In this document: piece after piece, positions 9,060 to 16,835 of the stretch
Numbering within the stretch: the first letter of the stretch is position 1
How the letters are laid out: each line of letters opens with the position of its first letter
Origin: Sulfopaludibacter sp035606355
GTDB taxonomy: Bacteria; Acidobacteriota; Terriglobia; Bryobacterales; Bryobacteraceae
Length of the DNA: 25,646 bases
Direction: 5' to 3'
Assembly: GCA_035606355.1 (NCBI GenBank)
Contig: DATNFO010000033.1
Span: forward strand, 1 to 25,646
Position numbers and translations under genes: made by a program
The notes under the pieces: generated by a model
The model's input: the letters and a program-made list of their open reading frames with translations, nothing else
Databases searched by the model: none
Told to the model about the DNA's origin: nothing

Positions 9060-9605
9060 ATGAACAATGAACAAGTGCGGCAGCTTGCCTCCAAAATTAA
9101 GCTGCTGCTCATGGACGTCGATGGCGTCCTCACCAATGGCAAGCTATACAACGTGCCCGGACCCGACGGCAAGATGGTCGAGACCAAGGGTTTCGATTCG
9201 CAGGACGGCATCGGGCTGCAATGGCTGAGCTGGCACGGCATCAAAACAGGCGTGATCAGTGGACGCCTGTCTCCGGCGACCGCGGAGCGCGCCCGGCAGT
9301 GCAAAATGCAGTACGTCTATCAGGGCCACATCGAAAAGATCCCAATTCTCGAAGAGATTCTGGCCGACGCGAAAATCGATTCGCGGGAAGTGGCATACAT
9401 CGGCGATGACTTCACGGACATCGTAATCATGCACCGCGTAGGCCTGCCGATCGCAACCGCAAACGCAAGAGCCGAAGTGAAAAAAGAAGCGTTGTACGTC
9501 ACCGAAGCAGTGGGCGGAGAAGGAGCGGTCCGCGAAGTCGTGCAACTGCTGTTGCAGGCGCAAGGCAAGTGGTGCGACATCCTGAAACACTACGAGATTC
9601 AGTAA
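9060..9605 (+). CDS. kdsC: KdsC-like HAD phosphatase (Kdo-8-phosphate phosphatase)
   Basis: Hydrolyses 3-deoxy-D-manno-octulosonate 8-phosphate to Kdo plus phosphate for the LPS inner core; cytosolic, usually a tetramer. The 181-residue protein is a capless HAD with motif I DVDGVLT (nucleophile Asp19, acid/base Asp21), the KdsC-type FDSQDGIGL (45-53), motif II VISGR (65-69), YQGHIEKIPILEEIL, and motif III/IV with Lys93 and GDDFTD (115-120). The C-terminal AVGGEGAVREVVQLLLQAQGKW resembles the KdsC tail that closes the neighbouring active site. The start ATG lies 2 bp after the gnd stop with no Shine-Dalgarno, suggesting translational coupling. Close relatives act on Neu5Ac-9-phosphate or phenylacetate-type substrates, so the substrate is inferred. 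Its TAA stop is part of a repeated palindrome (9603-9626). Confidence 0.88.
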   Translation: MNNEQVRQLASKIKLLLMDVDGVLTNGKLYNVPGPDGKMVETKGFDSQDGIGLQWLSWHGIKTGVISGRLSPATAERARQCKMQYVYQGHIEKIPILEEILADAKIDSREVAYIGDDFTDIVIMHRVGLPIATANARAEVKKEALYVTEAVGGEGAVREVVQLLLQAQGKWCDILKHYEIQ

Positions 9606-9626
9606 CGACCGGCCTCCGGCCGGTCG
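9606..9626. repeat. Intergenic palindrome, copy 2, fused to the kdsC stop codon
   Basis: Arms CGACCGGCC and GGCCGGTCG (9 bp, perfect) around loop TCC, starting on the base after TAA. The context GTAACGACCGG before and CCGGTCGCAAAC after is shared with copy 4. There is no T-run, so it is not a typical intrinsic terminator. Confidence 0.8.
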
Positions 9627-9707
9627 CAAACTTCGAATTCCTTTACCAACCATTAACCGCCCGCCGGTACTCTCCCAAGGGCCTCCTCCGCCCTGCTGAA
9701 GATCCGC

Positions 9708-9738
9708 TTGAATAGCGCCGCAAACGCCATGCTATAGT
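9708..9738 (+). promoter_or_regulatory. Candidate promoter of the kinase gene
   Basis: Extended -10 TG-C-TATAGT (TATAGT at 9733-9738) with a possible -35 TTGAAT at 9708-9713 (19-nt spacing). The -10 ends only 11 nt before the GTG start, predicting a leader of about 5 nt. Confidence 0.45.
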
Positions 9739-9749
9739 GGCACGTACTT

Positions 9750-12440
9750 GTGCCAGCCCCACTCGATTCACCAGAGAGCATCGGACCGTATCGCATTCTG
9801 GGACTTCTCGGCAAAGGTGGCATGGGCGAGGTGTATCTTGCCCAGGACAGCCGGCTCGATCGCAAGGTTGCGCTGAAGCTGCTTTCGCCGCAGTTCGCGC
9901 GGGACGCCGAGCGCATCCTTCGCTTCACGCAGGAAGCGCGCGCCGCTTCGGCGCTGAACCATCCGAACATCATCACGATCTTCGATATCGGCGAAGCGGA
10001 CGGCACGCCCTACATGGCGACGGAATTCATCGACGGGGAGACGCTCCGGCAGAGACTCGCCAAGGGTCCGCTGCGCCTTTCCGAGGTGCTGGAGTACGCC
10101 ATCCAGACGGCGGGAGCGCTCGCCGCGGCGCATCAGGCGGGAATCGTGCACCGCGACATCAAGCCCGAAAACATCATGCTGCGGGCCGATGGCTACGTCA
10201 AAGTCGTGGACTTCGGTCTGGCCAAACTGACGGACCGCACGCCCGCGCCGGGCGACTCCGGCACGGTGTTGATGGGCCCGGCGGTCACAACCATGGGCAC
10301 AGTCATGGGAACCGCGCAGTACATGTCGCCGGAACAGGCTCGCGGGCAGGCCATCGACGGCCGCACCGATATTTTCAGTTTCTCGGTAGTGCTGTACGAG
10401 ATGCTCGCCGGCCGGCCGCCATTCACCGGCGAAACGCCGAGCCATCAGATCGTCGCCATTCTCGAGAAGGACCCACCGCCGCTCGCGGCTTCCGGATTGA
10501 CCCTGCCGCCCGACCTGGAGGCGATCGTACGCAAGGGCCTCGCCAAGCCGTTGGACCAGCGCTACCAGAGCATGCAGGAGATGCTCGCGGATCTGAAAGG
10601 CATCGCCAAGCGAATCGACCTGGAGCAGACGCTTCACGAGTCCGGACGCTTCATTCCTTCGTCCGCGGTAACATCACCCCAGCCGGCTGCCGGTCCGGCA
10701 GCCAAGGCGCGGTCTAAGTGGCTACTGCCAATCGCCGGCGCGATCGTGCTCGCCGCAGTCGCGGGCTGGTTCGGTTATACCCGGCTGGCGCACCGTCAGC
10801 CCTTCGAGAACTACACGATCGATGACCTTACGGATTCAGGCAAAGTGCGCGCCGCCGTAATCTCGCCGGATGGCCGGTACGCCGTCTTCGTTCAGATCGA
10901 CCGCGGAGAGGCGACGCTTTACATTCGCCAGATCGCCACCGCGACCAACGTGCAGATTCAGCCCGCGGCACGCGTCAACTTTAGCGGCTTGACGTTTTCA
11001 CGCGACGGCAACTATCTCTTCTTCACCCGCCAACTCCCCGGCTCAGCCGACTCGACGCTCTATCGCGTTCCATCGCTCGGCGGAGAGCCCGCTAAGATGC
11101 TGGACGGCGTTTACAGCGCAGTCGCCTTTTCGCCTGACGACAAGCAAATGGCGTACATGACCGTCGATCTTGCGAAGGGCGGCTCCTCGCTCGTCGTATC
11201 GAAGCTGGATGGATCGGGCGCGCGCACCTTGAAGCGCGTTCAAGCGCCGGAAGCGGTGACGTCGGACCCCGCCTGGTCGCCGGACGGCAAGTGGATCGCG
11301 ATCGCGCTGGCGCGTCCCGGCAGTTCGGGGTATCGCGGGCAGTTGCTGCTGATTTCGCCCGATGGCAAGGAGCGAATTGTCGGAGACAACCGCTGGGCCG
11401 GCATTCTCACAATCTCCTGGACGCCGGAAAGTTCCGGCATGTGTCTGCTCGCGACCACGCCGGGTGTGGTCACGGCCATTCAGATTTGGTTTCAGCCTCT
11501 TTCGGGCGAGCCGAGGCAGATCACCAAAGATGTAAACAGCATCTTTTCCGGTCTGAGCGCCACGGCGGACGGGAAAACGCTTCTGTCGGTCAAGCAGGAG
11601 GTCATCGCGGGGCTGCATCTCATGAATGCGGCAGAGCCCGCGAGCGATCGTCCGCTGGGCAACGCCAGTTCCAATTACACCGGTGTGCTCGGGATGGCTT
11701 GGGACGGCGCGAACCGCTTTCTCTATACCGCGAAATCGAAAACCGGCATCGATGTTTGGATCCGCGATACGGCGGAGAGCGCGAATGCGCAGCGCCTCAC
11801 CAACGACAATGCCATGCTGCTTCATCCCAAAATGAGCAGTGATGGGAAAACGATGTGGTTCGGCTCGAACCGCTCGTCCGGCATCTTCCATGTATGGTCG
11901 ATGGACATGGATAGCAAGCAAATGCGGCAGCTCACTTCGGGCAAAGGCGAGATGGTCGAATCGGCGACGGCCGATGGGAAGAGCATCTACTACGCGATTA
12001 CGGGGGCTCCCGGCATCTGGCGGATCAATGCGGACGGCAGCGGCGCCACACAGGTGCTGACGCAAAACGTCAACGGAGCGGCAGTTTCTCCCGACGGGCA
12101 GTGGCTCGCGTACGTGTTCCTGGACTCGGGGGCGGGACGGCGCGTGCGACTCGGCGTGCTTCCCGCTAACGGCGCCGGCGAGCCGAAGGTTTTCGATTTC
12201 GCCGCGCGCGGCGGCAACTTTTTGAACTGGACGCCGGATGGCAAAGCGGTCAGCTATACCGGCAATGTCGCAGGCGTGGGGCAGGTGTGGGTGCAGCCGG
12301 TGGATGGCGGCACGCCGCGACAAGTCACGGCGTATGCCGCCGGCAATATTCTCTCCTACGAATGGTCGCCCGATGGCAAGCAGCTACTGCTTTCGCGCGG
12401 CTCGCTCAACGCGGACGCTGTCATCATCCGGCAGAAGTAG
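9750..12440 (+). CDS. Transmembrane Ser/Thr protein kinase with periplasmic WD40/TolB-like propeller
   Basis: Receptor-type Hanks kinase of 896 residues. The kinase domain (about 14-280) has the glycine loop LGKGGMGEVY (20-29), Lys43 in VALKLL, Glu62, HRDIKPEN (134-141; catalytic Asp136), DFG (154-156) and GTAQYMSPEQARG, so it appears active. One membrane helix (about 325-347, WLLPIAGAIVLAAVAGWFGY) leads to a C-terminal half with repeated SPDG, TPDG and SRDG blades, a TolB/PD40-type beta-propeller expected outside the membrane. This architecture is typical of acidobacteria, and the sensed signal is unknown. The start is GTG at 9750, chosen because the G-loop begins about 20 residues later, as in the family; no Shine-Dalgarno is present and the -10 is very near. 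The stop TAG abuts the stop of the convergent tdh gene with no space for a terminator. Confidence 0.95.
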   Translation: MPAPLDSPESIGPYRILGLLGKGGMGEVYLAQDSRLDRKVALKLLSPQFARDAERILRFTQEARAASALNHPNIITIFDIGEADGTPYMATEFIDGETLRQRLAKGPLRLSEVLEYAIQTAGALAAAHQAGIVHRDIKPENIMLRADGYVKVVDFGLAKLTDRTPAPGDSGTVLMGPAVTTMGTVMGTAQYMSPEQARGQAIDGRTDIFSFSVVLYEMLAGRPPFTGETPSHQIVAILEKDPPPLAASGLTLPPDLEAIVRKGLAKPLDQRYQSMQEMLADLKGIAKRIDLEQTLHESGRFIPSSAVTSPQPAAGPAAKARSKWLLPIAGAIVLAAVAGWFGYTRLAHRQPFENYTIDDLTDSGKVRAAVISPDGRYAVFVQIDRGEATLYIRQIATATNVQIQPAARVNFSGLTFSRDGNYLFFTRQLPGSADSTLYRVPSLGGEPAKMLDGVYSAVAFSPDDKQMAYMTVDLAKGGSSLVVSKLDGSGARTLKRVQAPEAVTSDPAWSPDGKWIAIALARPGSSGYRGQLLLISPDGKERIVGDNRWAGILTISWTPESSGMCLLATTPGVVTAIQIWFQPLSGEPRQITKDVNSIFSGLSATADGKTLLSVKQEVIAGLHLMNAAEPASDRPLGNASSNYTGVLGMAWDGANRFLYTAKSKTGIDVWIRDTAESANAQRLTNDNAMLLHPKMSSDGKTMWFGSNRSSGIFHVWSMDMDSKQMRQLTSGKGEMVESATADGKSIYYAITGAPGIWRINADGSGATQVLTQNVNGAAVSPDGQWLAYVFLDSGAGRRVRLGVLPANGAGEPKVFDFAARGGNFLNWTPDGKAVSYTGNVAGVGQVWVQPVDGGTPRQVTAYAAGNILSYEWSPDGKQLLLSRGSLNADAVIIRQK

Positions 12441-13466
12441 CTAGTCCCAGCTCAGAATCACTTTACCGGAGTTACCCGACGCCATCACTTCGAAGCCCTG
12501 CTCGAAATCGGTGTAGCGGTATCGGTGGGTGATCACCGGCGTGATGTCCAGACCCGATTGCAGCATCACCGTCATCTTGTACCAGGTCTCGTACATCTCG
12601 CGACCGTATATGCCCTTGATGGTGAGCATGTTGAAGATAATGGTGTGCCAGTCCACGGCCATCTCGCCCGCCGGGATGCCGAGCATGGCGATCTTCGCGC
12701 CGTGGCTCATATTGGCGATCATGTCCCGAAAGCCTGCGGGGTTGCCCGACATTTCCAGACCCACGTCGAAGCCCTCCGTCATGCCGAGTTCCTTCTGCAC
12801 ATCGGTCAGGTTTCGCTCGTTCACGTTCACCGCGAGAGTCACCCCCATCTTGCGGGCGAGTTCGATGCGGTAAGGGTTGATATCCGTAATCACCGTGTAT
12901 CGCGCGCCGGCGTGGCGCACCACCGCCGCCGCCATGATGCCGATGGGACCCGCTCCCGTGACCAGCACGTCTTCGCCGAGCACGGGAAACGAGAGCGCAG
13001 TGTGCACGGCGTTGCCGAACGGATCGAAAATCGCCGCGACGTCCAGCGGAACGCCGTCGTGATGCCGCCAGATATTCGTCATCGGCAGCGCAATAAACTC
13101 CGCGAACGCACCCGGTCGATTCACGCCGACTCCCTGCGTGTGCGCGCACAGGTGCCGTCGTCCCGCGAGGCAGTTACGGCAGCGCCCGCACGTCACGTGG
13201 CCCTCGCCGCTGACGAGATCGCCGGGGAAAAAATCGACCACGTTTGACCCGACTTCCACAATCCGGCCTACAAATTCGTGTCCGATCGCCATCGGCACCG
13301 GGATGGTCTGCTGCGCCCACTCATCCCATTTATAGATGTGAACATCGGTGCCGCAAATGCCCGTGCGCAGGACTTGTATCAGCACGTCATTGATGCCGAT
13401 TTGCGGTTTCGGGATGTCCTCGAGCCATAATCCGGGCTCGCGCTTACTCTTCACCAGAGCTTTCAC
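12441..13466 (-). CDS. tdh: L-threonine 3-dehydrogenase
   Basis: Zinc-dependent medium-chain dehydrogenase: L-threonine plus NAD+ to 2-amino-3-ketobutyrate, which Kbl then cleaves to glycine and acetyl-CoA. The 341 residues match E. coli Tdh in length. Catalytic zinc ligands are Cys38 (TGICGTDVH), His63 and Glu64 (GHE); the structural zinc cysteines are 93, 96, 99 and 107. The Rossmann signature VTGAGPIGIMAA follows in the second half. The start is GTG at 13464-13466 (product (M)KALVKSKREPGLWLEDIPKP, as in the family). There is no Shine-Dalgarno; an extended -10 lies 6 nt upstream. No kbl gene is adjacent, but the glycine cleavage genes lie about 3 kb away on the same strand and would consume the glycine formed. 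Related sorbitol or butanediol dehydrogenases are less likely given the Tdh-like N-terminus. Confidence 0.94.
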   Translation of the reverse strand: MKALVKSKREPGLWLEDIPKPQIGINDVLIQVLRTGICGTDVHIYKWDEWAQQTIPVPMAIGHEFVGRIVEVGSNVVDFFPGDLVSGEGHVTCGRCRNCLAGRRHLCAHTQGVGVNRPGAFAEFIALPMTNIWRHHDGVPLDVAAIFDPFGNAVHTALSFPVLGEDVLVTGAGPIGIMAAAVVRHAGARYTVITDINPYRIELARKMGVTLAVNVNERNLTDVQKELGMTEGFDVGLEMSGNPAGFRDMIANMSHGAKIAMLGIPAGEMAVDWHTIIFNMLTIKGIYGREMYETWYKMTVMLQSGLDITPVITHRYRYTDFEQGFEVMASGNSGKVILSWD

Positions 13467-13472
13467 AACTTA

Positions 13473-13481
13473 ACGATAGCA
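13473..13481 (-). promoter_or_regulatory. Candidate extended -10 promoter of tdh, leaderless spacing
   Basis: On the minus strand TG-C-TATCGT ends 6 nt before the GTG start, so transcription would begin at or next to the start codon. The whole gap to the divergent ATP-grasp gene is only 35 bp. Confidence 0.4.
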
Positions 13482-13501
13482 GGGCGCGCGAAAATAGAGA
13501 C

Positions 13502-14677
13502 GTGCGCGTCCTTCTTTTCGCAGCTACAACCGGGTACCAGATTCGCGTCATCTCCGAAGCCGCGCGGCGAATCGGTATCGACGTGATGCTCGCCACCGAC
13601 CGCTGCCACGTGATGGAGGATCCCTGGGCCGATCGCGCGATCGCCGTGAAATTCAATCGCGTAACGGAATCGTTGGACGCTCTGCGCAATATCCAGTGCG
13701 ATGGCGTGGTAGCAGTGGGCGATGGTCCGGCGGTGCTGGCGGCGGAGGCGGCGGCCATGCTTGGTATTCCGTTTCATCCACCGGCCGCGGCTCGCGCGTG
13801 TCATGACAAGCACGCCGCGCGGCAGTTGTTCGCGGCGGCCGGAATGCGCGTTCCCGAATTCTTCCTGCTGGGAGAGCGGCCGGCGACGTTTCCCTGCGTT
13901 CTGAAACCGCTGGGACTTTCCGCAAGCCGCGGCGTGATTCGCGCCAACGATGAAGCGGAGTTCGACGCAGCCGTGCGGCGAATCCGCAAAATCGGGGAGC
14001 ACCAGATTCAGGTAGAAAGCTACATTCCCGGACGCGAGTTCGCTGTCGAGGGATTGATGACGCGCGGCGAGTTTCAGCCGCTGGCCATCTTCGATAAACC
14101 CGACCCGCTCGAAGGTCCGTTTTTCGAGGAGACGATCTACGTCACACCTTCGCGCGAGTCCGATGCGGTGCAGCGCGAGATTCTCTCGACGGTGGCGCAG
14201 GCGGTCAAGGCTCTCGGACTATGGCACGGTCCGGTGCATGCGGAGCTGCGCGTGAACAAGGAAGGCGCGTGGATGTTGGAGGCGGCGGCACGGCCGATCG
14301 GCGGCTTATGCGCACGGGCGCTGCGCTTCGGCGGCGCTCCGCTCGAAGAATTGATTCTGCGCCACACCGTGGGAGAGGATGTGTCGCGCGCCCGGCTGGA
14401 CGGACCGGCATCGGGCGTGATGATGATTCCCATTCCCAAGGGCGGAATCTACGAATCGGTCGACGGCGTGGATCGCGCGCTGGCGACACCGGGGGTGGAG
14501 GATGTTGTGATCACGGCGGCGAACGGACAACGGCTGGTACCGCTGCCGGAAGGGGCCAGCTACCTGGGATTTATTTTCGCTCGGGGCGATTCTGCGGGCG
14601 AGGTGGAGACAGCGCTTCGGCGGTCGCATGCCGAACTTGGATTTGAGATTGCGACCGTGCTGGAAACGCTCACATAA
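13502..14677 (+). CDS. ATP-grasp domain protein, probable carboxylate-amine (amino acid) ligase
   Basis: 391 residues. An N-terminal Rossmann-like pre-ATP domain (1-100, RVLLFAATTGYQIRVISEAARRIG) precedes an ATP-grasp fold (about 105-300) with Lys135 (CVLKPLGLSASRGV, including a flexible loop), the hinge segment QVESYIPGREFAVEG and the metal-binding Glu248 (HAELRV) and Glu260, with Arg264 in EAAARPIGG. A C-terminal domain (about 305-391) resembles the cap of L-amino acid ligases such as BacD-like enzymes. These form an amide or peptide bond through an acyl-phosphate. The partner amino acid cannot be told from sequence; PurK/PurT-like carboxylases are related alternatives. The start is GTG at 13502 with no Shine-Dalgarno; an upstream GAAAAT (13490-13495) could be a -10 six bases before it. 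It stands alone, divergent from tdh and convergent with yggX. Confidence 0.85.
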   Translation: MRVLLFAATTGYQIRVISEAARRIGIDVMLATDRCHVMEDPWADRAIAVKFNRVTESLDALRNIQCDGVVAVGDGPAVLAAEAAAMLGIPFHPPAAARACHDKHAARQLFAAAGMRVPEFFLLGERPATFPCVLKPLGLSASRGVIRANDEAEFDAAVRRIRKIGEHQIQVESYIPGREFAVEGLMTRGEFQPLAIFDKPDPLEGPFFEETIYVTPSRESDAVQREILSTVAQAVKALGLWHGPVHAELRVNKEGAWMLEAAARPIGGLCARALRFGGAPLEELILRHTVGEDVSRARLDGPASGVMMIPIPKGGIYESVDGVDRALATPGVEDVVITAANGQRLVPLPEGASYLGFIFARGDSAGEVETALRRSHAELGFEIATVLETLT

Positions 14678-14682
14678 CACGT

Positions 14683-14706
14683 TGTACCGGCCAGGAGGCC
14701 GGTACA
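14683..14706. repeat. Intergenic palindrome, copy 3
   Basis: Arms TGTACCGGCC and GGCCGGTACA (10 bp, perfect) around loop AGGA, filling most of the 34-bp gap between the convergent ATP-grasp and yggX stops. Read on the minus strand its core is identical to copy 1 except one loop base. It may act as a two-way transcription stop. Confidence 0.78.
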
Positions 14707-14711
14707 TACCG

Positions 14712-15044
14712 TCAGCCTTTTGTCTTGGGTGGGACAAAATCGGGGGGCAGCGCGGCGCCTTCCCCGAAGAAATAATTGTCCATCTGTTGGAGCAGAAACT
14801 CCTGCGCCTGCTGGGTGCCTAGGTTCAGACGATACTCATTCATGAGCATCTTCATGTGCTCCACCCACAACTTCCACGCGTCTTTGGAAACGTTCTCGTA
14901 AATCTTCTGGCCCAGCGGATGCCCTTCAAACGGGACCTCGTCGAGACCTTCCAGCTCCTTCTGGAACTTCACGCAGAATACTTTGCGCGCACCGGGGCGA
15001 ATCGTGTTCTGAATCTGATTAAAACCGCCGCCGCCACAACCCAT
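14712..15044 (-). CDS. yggX: YggX family Fe(2+)-trafficking / oxidative damage protection protein
   Basis: Small cytosolic protein linked to iron handling and protection of Fe-S clusters against oxidants. The 110 residues carry the family core from about residue 21: KVFCVKFQKELEGLD, LGQKIYENVSKDAWKLWVEHMKMLMNEYRLNL and LLQQMDNYFFG, with the conserved Cys24. The family is usually about 90 residues and begins just before this Cys; here there are some 20 extra residues (MGCGGGGFNQIQNTIRPGAR) with a second Cys3. The start ATG is supported by AGGAG about 12 nt upstream and there is no other start codon close to the core. It follows the membrane protein gene by 36 bp on the same strand and may be the last gene of that transcript. 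Confidence 0.9.
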   Translation of the reverse strand: MGCGGGGFNQIQNTIRPGARKVFCVKFQKELEGLDEVPFEGHPLGQKIYENVSKDAWKLWVEHMKMLMNEYRLNLGTQQAQEFLLQQMDNYFFGEGAALPPDFVPPKTKG

Positions 15045-15080
15045 GTTTTCGTTATTCTCCTAAGTTCCAGGATACCGCGC

Positions 15081-16835
15081 TCACGGACGAAATCCCGCCG
15101 CCACCAGCACGGCGCCGAGGTCGCGCGTGTCGGGGGGCGCCTGGAAGGTCTCGTCGAGGCGGATTTCCACCGTCGCGGTTGCCGCAGCGGGCTTCACCGG
15201 TCCGCTTTCCACAGTGTACAGGCCTGGCCGCGGAACAGTTTCCGTTTTGACTTCGCGGCCATCGAGCAGCACTTCGATGCGGCGCGCGGGCGCGTTATCC
15301 GGGATGAACACTTTTACCTGCACCGGCGTTGGCACGGCGGGCGATTTCAGGACCAGGATGGCATCCGCGCCCATCCATCCATCGCTCGCCGAGATGCCGG
15401 TGACGATATGCGCGGCCGCTTGCGGATCTTTCATCGTCAGGTACTCGAGAGTTGGATTGCGCTGCCCAATCTTGACGGCAGTAACGCGGTCGATCACTCC
15501 GGTCGAGATACCGAACGGCCAAAAACCGCGCGATGTGGTGGAGTATCCCGAGTTCGATTCGAGACCGATGGTCCGCAGAGGGATCGCGGGCCGAATCACG
15601 GTTGTCGCGATCGGTGTTGCCGGCGCGTTCACTTCAGCAGCCCGGCCCAACTCGCTGGTGACGACCACATCTCCCGGCTGCAATTTCGTGCCGTGGGTCA
15701 GCGGTTCTGCGCCGCGGATTTCCAGATAGGTCCGCAGTCCCCACTCTCCGTTGACGTAAACGCGGCTCGGCGCTTGCGGCCACGGGAGCGTTTCGGCAAA
15801 CGTCCGATATGCGTTCCAATGCTGGTAATTGACCGCCGCAAGTCCGAGCGCGACCGGCAATTGCACGCCCAGTATCCAAATGCGCCAACGAACGTGGGAC
15901 GCGAAGATGGCAAGCGGCGCGGCCATCGGAAGCAGATAGCGCGCTGGTCCATCGAAGAAGATCGCAATCGCAGCCGCGAAGAAAATGCCGATCCAGGAAA
16001 GCAGGAATGCGACCGCCGGGTCGCGGCGTTTCGGCCATGCGGCGAGCAGCAGTAGCGGCGTCCCGAAGATCAGGAACTGCGATTGGATGCTCAACGCCAG
16101 GGCGGTGCGCGCTTTCGCGATGATGGTCTGGAATTGCGGCATGTAGCCGGCGAGCACGGCAGCCGGCATCGCTCCCGTCGTCATGCGCTCGAAGATTTGC
16201 CAGCCGATCATCACGGCAGGCGCGGCGAAAATCGCAACCCACGCCCGCCGGTCGCCGCGGCGAAATAGCCAGACATACGCCGCAAGAATCGGCGTGAGCA
16301 CGATTGCCTGGTACGCCGCCATAACAGCGAGCGCCATCGCAAGCACAGAGAGCAGCAGACGATCCGCCACAAAGAAGGCGATCGCCGCGAGCCAGAACGC
16401 CAGAAACGGGAGATCGCTTTCGAGAGTGTTGCCATTCACTACGAAAGGCGGCACTGCGATGAAAAGCAGCACGGCCCAGAGCGGGTGCGGCGAGAAGCGT
16501 TTGGCCAGCGACCACACGCTGAGCGCGGCGATGACGGAGTAGCCGATGTACGCCGCATGGAAGGCCGCTTCGTGCAGCCCTCCGAAAATGGCGATCAGCG
16601 CGGCGAGCGTCCAGGCATCGAGCGGCGGGTGCGGATGGCCGCGCAAATCCACTGTTTCGGCCCGAAAAACGTAAGGGGTGTGCGAAGGATGCAGGGGATC
16701 GATCTGCGCGTGGGCGGCTTCGGTGAGGTAGATGTCGTCGTCCCCGCCCGCGGCCTGATTGAGAAACGGAATGCGGATCAGCAGGACCGCTGCGATGATC
16801 AGCAGCGGTCCGAATCGGTTTAGGCGGGCTTCCAT
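15081..16835 (-). CDS. Multi-pass membrane protein, GT-C (PMT/ArnT-like) glycosyltransferase
   Basis: 584 residues. The N-terminal helix (about 10-27) is followed by a loop with an acidic triplet GGDDDIYL (Asp32-34), the position where GT-C enzymes such as PMT and ArnT carry their catalytic acidic residue, then HPHPPLDAW, another typical first-loop feature. About eight to ten further hydrophobic helices run to roughly residue 340, and residues 340-584 form a soluble domain, probably periplasmic. Such enzymes transfer a sugar from a polyprenyl-phosphate carrier to protein, lipid or glycan; donor and acceptor are unknown. Its ATG lies inside the end of gcvPB (16-bp overlap), so translation is likely coupled to the glycine cleavage operon although no metabolic link is obvious. 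No Shine-Dalgarno was judged independently of the overlapping gene. Confidence 0.8.
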   Translation of the reverse strand: MEARLNRFGPLLIIAAVLLIRIPFLNQAAGGDDDIYLTEAAHAQIDPLHPSHTPYVFRAETVDLRGHPHPPLDAWTLAALIAIFGGLHEAAFHAAYIGYSVIAALSVWSLAKRFSPHPLWAVLLFIAVPPFVVNGNTLESDLPFLAFWLAAIAFFVADRLLLSVLAMALAVMAAYQAIVLTPILAAYVWLFRRGDRRAWVAIFAAPAVMIGWQIFERMTTGAMPAAVLAGYMPQFQTIIAKARTALALSIQSQFLIFGTPLLLLAAWPKRRDPAVAFLLSWIGIFFAAAIAIFFDGPARYLLPMAAPLAIFASHVRWRIWILGVQLPVALGLAAVNYQHWNAYRTFAETLPWPQAPSRVYVNGEWGLRTYLEIRGAEPLTHGTKLQPGDVVVTSELGRAAEVNAPATPIATTVIRPAIPLRTIGLESNSGYSTTSRGFWPFGISTGVIDRVTAVKIGQRNPTLEYLTMKDPQAAAHIVTGISASDGWMGADAILVLKSPAVPTPVQVKVFIPDNAPARRIEVLLDGREVKTETVPRPGLYTVESGPVKPAAATATVEIRLDETFQAPPDTRDLGAVLVAAGFRP

